The notes beneath the pieces were generated by a model. The model saw only the letters and a program-made list of their open reading frames with translations, ran no database searches and had not been told where the DNA came from. From Syncephalis fuscata (Eukaryota; Zoopagomycota; Zoopagomycetes; Zoopagales; Piptocephalidaceae): a stretch of 64,000 nucleotides of DNA. The DNA lies in NCBI GenBank assembly GCA_025786725.1, contig JAHLTZ010000013.1, positions 62,001 through 126,000 on the forward strand. Direction: 5' to 3'. Within the stretch, counting starts at the first letter, position 1; every line of letters begins with the position of its first letter. The position numbers were made by a program, and so were the translations under genes. Of this stretch, positions 1-9,770 are shown in pieces.

Positions 1-964
1 AGAAGGAAAGAGAAGGAAAGCGACGCACCAAGAATAGATATCTATACAAGGCATAATACGATTAGTAAGTGATCGGTTTAGTGGCAGCGTTGAAGCAATG
101 CTGCTTCGGGCCGCTGCTGCCTTTGCCACTTACCACAGGTGAAGACTTGCTGCTGCTACTGTTGTTATCGCTGAGTAATAGGCGCGGCAAGGATGAAGCC
201 GCTTTGCAATCACTAATAAAGCTTGGAAAGAAAACGCCGACAGTTACTTGGAGCAGCTATGCATATGCACACACGCAATATAGATCAAACGCAAAAGCCG
301 CAGTATATGCACTATTACGGGTGCAATGTCAAAAAGACGAGACTAGCGAGGTCACCAAGGAGAAAGAAGTGCCAAGCAACAACAAAGAGGCATAAAAGGG
401 ACTCGGGCTGGTCGTATACAAGAAGTGATAGAGAACAAACAGATACGGGCACGTACACGAAGGTAAATGCTGATGGTAGTTGCGATGGTAGTGGTTACAA
501 GATTTAAAGTGAAATCAGATGGGGAAAGACAGTGTGAAGAAAACAGTAACCGTAAGCGTGGTGAGAAGCGTAAGTGTCAACACAGTCTGGCTGTTTACTA
601 ATAATGTTGCTGTTACTGTGTTACAACCACTAGTGTTGTTATTGCTGTGTTGTTGCTAAGAGTAAGAACGAAATGCGGGAATTATCGACCTGGTGGACTA
701 TTACTGATCAATTCTAACTTTCCCCTTCCCCTTCACACAGTCATTCATCAGTCATTCATTTGTCACAAGGCTTATGGATGTAACATGTAGATCAAATCAT
801 GTGATCTATTCACATAAAGTGTGTGATCAAGTTGTTACTGGTCGAACAATTGCTTCGACTCCCACTTTTTGAGTTTCCAAAGTAAAATTTGTTCCAATCA
901 AAGTCATGTTGTTGTTATATGCAAATAGTTATGTTAATTCCTATTAAAATAAGTTAATAAATTG
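1..964. other. No gene recognised
   Basis: Short open frames occur here, for example 69-395 on the plus strand, but they are low in complexity, have no recognisable domain or signal peptide, and overlap one another in different frames. I see no splice-linked coding structure. The sequence is rich in GTT/TTG triplets and AT runs, like the repeat-bearing DNA that follows it. Confidence 0.4.
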
Positions 965-1075
965 ATTTAAACAAATAATGGAACATACTATTTGATTTTG
1001 TTGAGACATTTGAGGCCAATCATTGTTGCTGTTGGTCATGTATAGAAAGATTGATCGAATATTAATAGAAGCCAT
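965..1075 (+). repeat. Dispersed repeat, copy A (copy B near 58,815-58,920)
   Basis: This stretch resembles 58,815-58,920 in the same orientation. Shared words include GAATATTAATAGAAGCCAT and AACATACTATTT, along with an ACATTTGAGG...TCATTGTTG block in the same order and spacing. Similarity fades on both sides. No coding content is seen. It is probably a fragment of an interspersed element; the family is unknown. Confidence 0.6.
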
Positions 1076-1210
1076 ACAATTGTGATTTCACGTCGTTCCA
1101 CAGTTGTTGTTGTTGTTGCATTAATATATACATACTATGTACTATTTCATTTTAACTTTAAATTTATTAGCCATTTATTATGATTTATGCTTAAACTGAC
1201 TAAATTTAAC

Positions 1211-2130
1211 ACCATTCAATCTATTGAATATGATGATGAGTGGTGAATGACATTAGTCATCAAAACACTGGTCATTGTAGATTTATTATCCAGTATGCAT
1301 ATATTCTATATTCACCTATATCATTCCCATTCTAGCACATACTATTATACATCATGCTATGATATATTAGACACGTTCTATTGTTTATATGCTCCAATAT
1401 ACTTTACTCATTCTCCTCATTGCGTTATATATGCTATAGCTTTAACACCATTTTATACTTTTTTACCGTATATTTATCATTCTATATAGCATTCTATACT
1501 CACTTTGCCTTCCTCTATCCAAAGCTATTTTTATTTTTGTTCTAGCACTATTATCAACAAATGTCGACTAATTCCACTCTTTAAGCATGCATATATACTC
1601 AATGACTTCAACATAGTTAATCGTCATTTCATACCGTATTTTTTATATTGTATATTGTTTTATTGTATAATAAATACGTACTATCTATTGCACTTGTTTT
1701 TTTTGTTATAGCACTGTTATTAATAAGGTTCGACTAATGTTGGTCATCTGCTCATGCATATATGTTCAATAACTTTAACGTTGCTATTCTCGTTTAATAT
1801 TGCATATTCATTACAATATTTATTATTTTATTATATATTGGCCATACGCTGTCTATAACCGTTGTCGGTATGGTTCCAGCTTTTTCATTAATAAAAATTG
1901 ACTTATTGCACTTAGTTTGTTTACTGAGTTATATTGATAGAACAAATAATATGAATATGAAATTAGCTATGGTTTTAATGTTAATCAAGCAAAATGACGG
2001 GCATATATAGTAATAACACATACTGTGATGCTATATGTGTACTAGATAATAAATCTACAATGATGAGTATTTGATGATTGATGTCACTCACCACCCATCA
2101 GCATGTTCAATAGATTGAATGTGCAGTTCA
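1211..2130. mobile_element. MITE/foldback-like unit with about 95-bp diverged inverted ends
   Basis: The segment near 1,211-1,305 (starting around CATTCAATCTATTGAA) matches the reverse complement of about 2,035-2,130, with mismatches. This makes a roughly 0.92-kb unit with inverted ends. The same end sequence recurs directly at about 4,320-4,410. No transposase or long open frame is visible. Target-site duplications could not be fixed by eye. Most of this unit forms the left arm of the larger inverted repeat at 1,386-5,060. Confidence 0.5.
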
Positions 2131-2163
2131 ACTACGCGAATGTTATTAAAAATAATTATTTGA
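1386..2163 (+). repeat. Left arm of a long inverted repeat (778 bp)
   Basis: The arm reads as the reverse complement of 4,283-5,060 with very few differences. A chance 68-codon open frame at 1,505-1,711 has an exact counterpart on the minus strand of the other arm, which shows how close the copies are. Both arms are 778 bp by my boundary calls. The similarity ends abruptly at both the inner and outer edges. Confidence 0.85.
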
Positions 2164-2769
2164 GCATTAAATTACACTAAACTATTAAATAATTATTCAA
2201 TGTTTGTAAATTTTAATTAATTAATGATTAGTTAGTATGTACAAATATAATATTTGTATTATTATTATTATTATTAAATGCAATAAAATATATTGATTAT
2301 ATTGCTGTTAGTTAAAAGGTGCAAAGGTATGAACCTTTGCGCCTATTTATTTAGTAGCTGTGTGTTTGTGTTTGATTGCTTGTATTTGGCTGCTTGTATT
2401 TGGTTGTTTGTATTTGGCTGCTTGTATTTGGCTGCTTGTGTTGTGTTGCTTGTATTTGGTAGCCTGTGCTGGTATTGTTTGGTAATATCGGAATGGCGCT
2501 GTTATTATTTATAGCAGTTATGATTGTACATGTATTTCTAAAAAGAAATATAAATGTGTGTGAAGTATGGGCCGTAGTATACACAAGTATACACGGTTAA
2601 GTATACTTCACACGCAGCCTTTCTGCGTAAACGCATACTCGGACTGCTTAATATATCTTGTAAACTACGCTGTAGCCACCCTATGTACATAATAAACAAA
2701 GGGGACACAATGTAGCCACTTGCACTATCCATAGCAGATTGGCTATGATGTCTGCAGCCACCATAGCCA

Positions 2770-3240
2770 TGGCTACTACAAACAGTGATAAACGGCTATC
2801 TAAAATCTAAAATAGCTCAAAGTTAGTATGTTAGTATATAGTTACTTAAATTTTGAAATTGTCGTTGTTGTGTGTTAGCGGCCGGTTATCTAAATCTAAA
2901 TATTATAAGTTAGTGTGTTAGCATATAGTTACCTAAAATTTAAAGTTAATGCTGTTTAACGTGTTAGCGGCCGGCTACCTAAAAATCCAAAATATAGCAA
3001 ATTAGTACGTTAATAGCGGCCATTCAAAATTTAAATATAACAAATTAGTATGCTAATAATAAGCATCCAAAATTTAAATGATAAATTAATATGCTAATAA
3101 TGAGCATCCAAAATTTAAATATAACAAATTAGTATGTTAGTAGCGACCATCTAGAATCTAAATATAACAAATTAGTAGGTTAGTAGCGACCATCTGAAAT
3201 CTAAGTCTAATAAATTAGTATTTTTTTAGTCTTGGGTAGC
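2770..3240 (+). repeat. Degenerate tandem repeat, unit about 50 bp
   Basis: Successive units follow a pattern close to GTTAGTAGCGRCCATCTAAAATCTAAATATAACAAATTAGTAT, with variable length and substitutions. At least eight recognisable units occur. The core hexamers CGGCCG and AAATTAGTA recur throughout. Inverted versions (AGCCGGCCGCTAAC) follow at about 3,235-3,260. There is no coding potential. Confidence 0.65.
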
Positions 3241-3647
3241 CGGCCGCTAACACAATAAAATAAGCTTGTAATCTTAATTTCTGTAATCTAAACTCTATGC
3301 TAATCAATGCAGGTTAGTACGTTAGTAGCTGACTGTCTGTAGGTTAAATAATTAAACTATATTAGTAGCTTGATAAGCGGCCGCCCGTAAATCTAAAGCA
3401 TTATGTGTTAAGCTAGTATCCATGGTATAATCTATAATAGCAATAAAGTCAATAATTAGTTGTTTAAAGTACGAATTTATTGAATATAAAAGTTAGTGAC
3501 AAATTTAATTTAGTTACTTACTATTGCACTGATCGTGCACTATAGGGAAATACCAGTAAATAAATTATTTAAACGTAGAAAAAGAAAAGAGGAGGAGAGC
3601 AATGTAGAGTTAAAGGAAAGAAGAAAAAAGAAAGAGTTTGGCAGCAT

Positions 3648-3945
3648 ATGGTCAACACAGTCATTGTGCTGGCGGCTGTCCGCAAGGCAGAGCGATACCA
3701 CTAGCACTGCTATACGGTTGTATAGCAGGGTGATATGCAAAGCCAGGAGGGACATACTCATACCAGCCGTACAACAATGGTGACTATAGCAGAAAGAGAA
3801 CAGTATATGCTTGGTAGCATATATCCATCACAGTTAGCATACTAGCAGCTGCCCACAAGATAAAACGACACCGCTAGCACTGCTGTACGGCGCCATACAG
3901 CAGGGCGGTATGTAGTACCGAGACGAGGCATACTTATACTAATAA
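3648..3945 (+). repeat. 173-bp offset tandem duplication
   Basis: The block containing CTAGCACTGCTATACGG at 3,701 recurs with changes as CTAGCACTGCTGTACGG at 3,874. Similar flanks surround both (GCGGCTGTCCGCAAG versus GCAGCTGCCCACAAG; ATAGCAGGGTGATATG versus ACAGCAGGGCGGTATG). It looks like a diverged two-copy tandem repeat. Each half also contains a small imperfect palindrome around TAC-GG...CC-TA. No function is assigned. Confidence 0.6.
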
Positions 3946-4282
3946 AACTAACCACGACATATACTAGACAAAGCATATACCAAACTTATAGAAGCGAGTG
4001 TGAAGTGAGGAAGAGTGGCTAATGGATAGGCGCTGTCAAGTGTGGAGGAAGAGAAAGAGGAAGGTGTGACGTAAATCGTGTGCTATGTGATCGGTAGACT
4101 GTTTTTATAGTGTGGGTGTAAGTGCTGATGTAATATGAATAAACAATCATTATAATTGGCGCCAATTGATTTGTTTGACAGCATTCGTGCCGTCAAACTA
4201 AACGTTTATTTTATTGAACATGGGACCGGGTAATCATTTTTATTAAATCATCAAATCATTAGATTATATTATGATTTGGAGG

Positions 4283-5060
4283 TCAAATAATTATTTTTAA
4301 TAACATTCGCGTAGTTGAACTGCACATTCAATCTATTGAACATGCTGATGGGTGGTGAGTGACATCAATCATCAAATACTCATCATTGTAGATTTATTAT
4401 CTAGTACACATATAGCATCACAATATGTGTTATTACTATATATGCCCGTCATTTTGCTTGATTAACATTAAAACCATAGCTAATTTCATATTCATATTAT
4501 TTGTTCTATCAATATAACTCAGTAAACAAACTAAGTGCAATAAGTCAATTTTTATTAATGAAAAAGCTGGAACCATACCGACAACGGTTATAGACAGCGT
4601 ATGGCCAATATATAATAAAATAATAAATATTGTAATGAATATGCAATATTAAACGAGAATAGCAACGTTAAAGTTATTGAACATATATGCATGAGCAGAT
4701 GACCAACATTAGTCGAACCTTATTAATAACAGTGCTATAACAAAAAAAACAAGTGCAATAGATAGTACGTATTTATTATACAATAAAACAATATACAATA
4801 TAAAAAATACGGTATGAAATGACGATTAACTATGTTGAAGTCATTGAGTATATATGCATGCTTAAAGAGTGGAATTAGTCGACATTTGTTGATAATAGTG
4901 CTAGAACAAAAATAAAAATAGCTTTGGATAGAGGAAGGCAAAGTGAGTATAGAATGCTATATAGAATGATAAATATACGGTAAGAAAGTATAAAATGGTG
5001 CTAAAGCTATAGCGTATATAACGCAATGAGGAGAATGAGTAAAGTATATTGGAGCATATA
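4283..5060 (-). repeat. Right arm of the long inverted repeat
   Basis: This is the near-perfect reverse complement of 1,386-2,163. At its inner end it carries the CATTCAATCTATTGAA terminal motif. Unlike the left arm, it stops at 5,060 without the additional roughly 175-bp outer flank found at 1,211-1,385. The right copy is therefore either truncated or defines the true outer boundary of the large inverted repeat. Confidence 0.85.
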
Positions 5061-5253
5061 TATTAGATTTGATTGAGTTTTACATGGAATTTCATATTTT
5101 TTATTTCCAAAAATGTATGGGACAGTGAGACACAATACGGTATTTGTATTAATGCTTAATACTACTTTATTACTATTTTATTTTTGCCAATAGCATAGGC
5201 AAACAATAAAGTTCTAGTTGCCATCAATAGTGGTATGTTTAATTCTTGACAGT

Positions 5254-5726
5254 TTATGAAGCACTGCGGAGTTTTGGTATAGGCTTGGGCTCCCTTAAGT
5301 TCTCGTTAGATGCAACGCATATTCCTGGCGCGTCAGTTGCTTCTTTATATCCACTGCACTTCATGCCATCGTCACATACGTATTTATAGTCATCGCATGG
5401 CTTGCCCAAATAAGCTACCTCATGACATATGCCTATCATTCTATCTATAATTTTGAATCTGGGTGGTTGTCCACATCGTAGTCGTATATTGCAGTTGGTG
5501 TTGGTAACATCATCCATACCACAAGGCTTAAGAAAGCCCAGCTGATTATCAGCTACACCGAACGAAAACGGGCCAAACTCAACATTTACCGCTACAATAA
5601 ATCTATCTGTTAGTTTTCATATTTTTAATAGACTATCGATAACCTACAGCCTAGCTTAAATGTCTTTGTGGCACTGCATAGTGGAATTGCCGTCAAAAGC
5701 GCAGCAAGCAATACGTAACGTTTCAT
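5254..5726 (-). CDS. Small secreted cysteine-rich protein (138 aa)
   Basis: Two exons by inspection: 5,648-5,726 and 5,254-5,591. The donor is GTAGGT and the acceptor TTGTAG, joined in phase to give 138 residues. The first ~19 residues (MKRYVLLAALLTAIPLCSA) are a clear signal peptide. The mature protein has about ten cysteines, arranged as C, C-x(n)-C-x(n)-C, then KPCDDY, VCDDGMKC and GIC near the end. Such closely spaced pairs suggest a disulphide-knit fold in the style of EGF, colipase or knottin domains. I do not recognise the family. The next gene is another secreted orphan on the same strand, and a recent inverted repeat ends 190 bp downstream. Function is unknown; a role outside the cell is inferred only from the signal peptide. 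Confidence 0.7.
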
Positions 5727-6450
5727 AATAGTCGTTATAGAATTGAAATGACGGAAGGTGTTTAAATCAACGACGTGAATAAGCGATAGTGATTTAGCAA
5801 GTGGCAAAATGGAATGGCGTTTATTCTATGACAAAAACGGAATGCGTATGTTGAGGAGGAACTGCCTACAATTCTTTTGCTTTTAAGTGGATTTTAAACT
5901 CTTTGTTTGATCCACATGCTATCGACCAAAACGGTATTTTTTCTATTCAAAACAGCCAAATAGGGAACTATGGGGCATTCACCACTATCTTAATGGAGTT
6001 TTTATTTCAAACACTGAAATGCTAAAAGAATCAACCAGTTCAGCCAGTTAAAGTGGCAAATTGGTATTTGCAGTAAATCCGATAGTATGGCAGCCGTGGA
6101 TTAGTTTGCGTGTAGACATGCAAAGTTCTCCTGAGCCCGTTGGTTATTTGATCGCTTTAATTGTAAATTTGATTTTGTGTATTTTTCAAATTTCAAAATC
6201 AGCTTACAAATTAGTAATAAACAACACATGGTATACATTTGAAGTTGTAAATGAAGTGTTATTGATCAATTTAGCACTGCCTGCGTGTAATGTGCCTGTT
6301 AAATATACTCTATAAACAACTCCATAGTTTTACTTTAAAAACTAGATTACAGTTTATTTTAAATTGAAATAAACGATTATCACATATGTGTCTATTCTAT
6401 TCCTTACTAAAGGGACTGAATTGCCGATAACCGGTCCGGACGGCAACTAC
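5727..6450. other. Intergenic region, no gene recognised
   Basis: This contains the promoter of the secreted Cys-rich gene (minus strand) and the 3' flank of the next gene. An open frame at 6,061-6,315 on the plus strand has no ATG start and no supporting features. Confidence 0.4.
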
Positions 6451-7457
6451 CTATTCTGGCATAAGTATGTCTTTAACGCTCTCCTTTACTATAGCATTAA
6501 GTTTAGCCGGTGGCATGGTCGGGTACTGGGATTTGTAGAGAAAAGTAAACATATTGATGATATTGTTATTTATGTATGTATTGTAAGGTGATTTCTTTCT
6601 TTGAAAGTCGTATATAGCGTATACACGGTTAAAGGTTGAAAACAATACATTGTACTCAGAATTGATACAGATTTCTAAAAAACATATTAGTACTATTGCC
6701 ATGCTTTAAATGATAATTTAACTTACGTCCAATACTGAAACTATAGTCCCAATCCATTGCTTGCAAGTAGCGCATGCCTAGTGTATTATTATTAAACTAA
6801 TAAAAAACACCACCTATTATAAATAATTACCTTTAATAATCTGATTTTTAATAATGGTCACCAATTGAACGATATGATCCTGTTCTTTAATAAGTTGATT
6901 ATTGATATAGTCGAATAGCGTTGTATCGCACTTTCGCAATGACACGTAGCAGTGGCCTTTCTTTAATGGAAATTCATAAATATAGCTATTAACGTAGACT
7001 TTGCCACTGCTAATTGGGTGATCTGAAGGAAGTGGTCTAGTTCTAAAGCTCTATAAATATATCGTTAAAAGCTATAACTATATAACACTGTTACTACACT
7101 AACATACATTATATATATTAATAATTTGATTTTTGTTATTAAGACCTGTATCCCTTCCGCAGTTAACTTGCACTGGACTGTCTTTATAAAATCCATTTGC
7201 CGTATACACGTCATTATTCTTTTGGAATTGATTCATAATTTTAAGATCTGGCTGTCGGTATGCATTGGATAAATCCATTTGTCTCGTTACAACTGTATCA
7301 AAAGTTCGATTTAAACATTAGTACAGTGTATTATTTGTATATAATATTCCATACTTTGCTTAGCTTTGGATAAACTTAAACCAGTGACAGGACCGGGTGG
7401 TGTTATATCCGATATAAGCATCATGATAAAACAGCCAAGTAAACCTTTGTATATCAT
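6451..7457 (-). CDS. Secreted orphan protein, five exons (260 aa)
   Basis: Exons are 7,355-7,457, 7,108-7,292, 6,831-7,050, 6,727-6,777 and 6,451-6,674. All junctions use GT donors and YAG acceptors and keep phase, giving 260 residues. The N-terminus (MIYKGLLGCFIMMLISDIT) is a signal peptide. The mature part is rich in Asn, Tyr and Lys, with few cysteines (VNCGRDTG; GHCYVSLRKCDTT). No domain is recognised. The consistent phase over four introns is good evidence for a real gene even without homology. The neighbours are another secreted gene downstream and a conserved ACT-domain gene upstream. Confidence 0.7.
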
Positions 7458-7843
7458 GATGAATTCTATGTCTAAATTGAAAAATGTTAGGTTGTGTTTG
7501 TAGGAATGAAGTGTGTATGATGAATTGAAGATACTAGAAAGAATGGTGGATTATTCAGAGTAGTTATAGCAAACGAATGTGGTGCCGAATGTGTGGTTCT
7601 GATACATAGCAAGCCTCAATTTGTTAATTCAATATCTGAGCTAAATTCGAAGTTTGAAAATGTTTCAAGTTGCTACATTTTATATACATGCCAATCGGGC
7701 AATTAAATTTACAAAAAAGTAAATATCTATTTTTACCAACATTCTAGAATTGCTACAAACTATTTAACTGAATAGACGCATAACATCCTACATAGATGTA
7801 GCAATATAATATACAAATATTTATTAGTTATTCCATGTAGGTT

Positions 7844-9268
7844 CTACCCGCCACCAGATCCATTTAGCAACAACTCGTCCGTTTCTTCTTCTTTTTGAAC
7901 ACCTAGTGCTTCGCATGTCATATCCAAATCATATTCGTTAACCTGTAATAAACACAAGTATTTGATTGTTAGTTAATATCATCAAACGTTGTATTTACAC
8001 TCTGTATTCATTTCATTATGTTCGCGACAAATAACCGTATACTTACAAGAATATTGGCAGTACCATGGGTGCTAAGATAAAGCAAATTGATTCCATGGCT
8101 ATTAAGTGCTTCCGACATCGAGTAAACAATACCATAGCGATCTAATTAGAAAAACGTATACCATACAATAAATAGATATTAGTCCATTTGCCATATTCAT
8201 GATCATTCACTACTTGTGCTAGAACCGATAGCGTACGTTGTAACCCACCGTAACCAAGACTTGCTAGATGAATCTGCACAACACGTAGTGATGCAGGGAT
8301 AAGACTACGATTTAACGTATATTCATCAAAGTTATCAAGCACTTCAGAATTAGTAACAAGAGAAATACCATCGCCCGTCAGAGTGTAAGATACGAATCGA
8401 CGATCTCGTCGTTGCTGTAGTAGCTCGGGGTAGAAAAGCAGCTCGAGTACACGCATGGCCCAGCCATCCTGATGTTCTCGATTAAGGCCTACCATAGTGA
8501 GATGGTTTGTCGGGACGGTTTTCGGACATCGATGGCGCATATCCGCCATCACTTGTTGTTGTCGTCGTGGTGTCTGGGGTCGTTCAAATACCAAAGGTTT
8601 TTCCGACTCTATAGCCGATGCTGGTAGATTAGCCGGTATGGGTGACGCGAAATCAAGTTGTGTAGGCGATGGTAATGGCACATCACTAAGATCCAGATCG
8701 GGAAAAATAAATCCTTTATCCTCAAGTGCCGCTACAACTTGTCGTAATCGACGCTCTTTCACTAGCACATAGTCTGTTTGATAGGTGGACAAATAAAAAA
8801 TACTAATGCCTGCCTTGGCCAATGGGGCCGACACATCAATTATACGTTTACTTGCATTGCCTTCAAATGTATCAATCATACTACCATTTAGCCAAATGTT
8901 CAAATAAAATACCTGGCTACTTACCTTGGCCTACATCTGTATCAATCTCCAATACGCGAAACACATCTGCTTCGATGACCAATTTTACCGGATAGTTACA
9001 GGCAATCTGGGCAAAATCGGCGGTAACCGTATCCACCTCGGCAATAATCGATATTTCTAAAGCGTTTTCAGTATAATTGAAAAATGTATCGCGTCTATGG
9101 TATGGGTGGTAAGCTATATTGGTAACCATTATTTGTCAGGTATTAAAGTTTATTTACTTACTTTTTTGAAAAAAATACACTTTTTGTAACTGCGTGTGTA
9201 ATGCAGGCTCGTTGTGCCGGTGGCAAGCTTAGGAGCTGGACACGTGCAGGCAACACATAGATGCTCAT
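7844..9268 (-). CDS. ACT-domain protein resembling CASTOR/GATSL arginine sensors
   Basis: The exon model is 9,162-9,268, 8,925-9,094, about 8,255-8,860, 8,047-8,141 and 7,844-7,942. The product starts MSIYVLPARVQLLSL and later has FFNYTENALEISIIAE, then APLAKAGISIFYLSTYQTDY and RYGIVYSMSEALNSHGINLL. The paired 'LAKAGISIFYLSTYQTDYVLV' and 'GINLLYLSTHGTANILV' segments are ACT-like repeats, laid out as in animal CASTOR1/2, which bind arginine and control TORC1. The junction at 8,861 uses a GAAG acceptor. The donor of the fourth exon is ambiguous (8,255, 8,249 or nearby). The family call rests on remembered motif similarity. Arginine sensing in this organism is inference. Confidence 0.75.
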
Positions 9269-9770
9269 TCCGTGAATGTTTGTACTGACACTGGATTGAA
9301 GCCAATTAAGTAAGAAGCGCCGACAATAGTGATGAGCGGTAGTAAGTTGTGCTATAGACTAATTAGAATAACTATGTGATTATACAAGTAGAAAATGAAA
9401 GTAGGCTAATGGGAATAAGATGGACCAAAATAGTAGAAACAACTAAGACTTTGCAGAAACGCCGCCAAGAATGGTCGCAACAGAGGTAGAACTAGTAAAA
9501 AAATGGATTCATATGAATCGTTCTTTTTCTCTCTCTTTTAGGCAAATGGATGATAATCTGATCAGGATTAATGATCAGGATAATCTTTTAACTTGGCATG
9601 ATCGAGATTGATGTATCATCATTGTGATCATGGCAATGTTAAGGGCAATGACGAAAATACAGTCATAAAGAGTAACTAATTAATTAAGTTGCATTATTAT
9701 CATCGTTGATATTGTTTGTAAAATGTATTGTAATAATTGCTAGTGTTTATTGTTAGTTATATTATTATAA
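9269..9770. other. Intergenic region, no gene recognised
   Basis: AT-rich sequence between two minus-strand genes. It should hold the promoter of the ACT-domain gene and the 3' end of the acyl-CoA synthetase transcript. A GATCATGATC-rich patch at about 9,555-9,635 contains repeated ATGATC and TGATCA words. No coding structure is seen. Confidence 0.4.

Larger units (their letters stand above)
2164..4282. mobile_element. Spacer of the inverted repeat, minisatellite-rich and without genes
   Basis: The 2.1-kb interior carries three visible repeat blocks. A 14-bp period unit containing TTGTATTTGGCTG lies at about 2,377-2,465. A degenerate roughly 50-bp unit with TTAGCGGCC and ATCTAAAATCTAAAT words lies at about 2,770-3,240. 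A 173-bp offset tandem duplication lies at about 3,648-3,945. An AATTGGCGCCAATT palindrome lies near 4,155. No transposase, integrase or reverse-transcriptase frame was found, so if the whole is a transposable element it is non-autonomous. Confidence 0.5.

Noticed and set aside
1505-1711. A 68-codon frame repeated at 4,735-4,941 on the other strand
   Set aside because: The identity comes from the inverted repeat. The sequence is AT-rich, hydrophobic by composition and has no other support as a gene.
4150-4300. A retrotransposon primer-binding site at TTGGCGCCAATT and an LTR reading of the arms
   Set aside because: The arms are inverted, not direct. The palindrome gives only a few bases of tRNA-like match, and no gag, integrase or reverse-transcriptase sequence is present.
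8904-9161. Frameshifts in the ACT-domain gene
   Set aside because: At first the exon phases did not match. Choosing CATAG at about 9,095 and GAAG at about 8,861 as acceptors restores the frame and improves the fit to CASTOR-like proteins.
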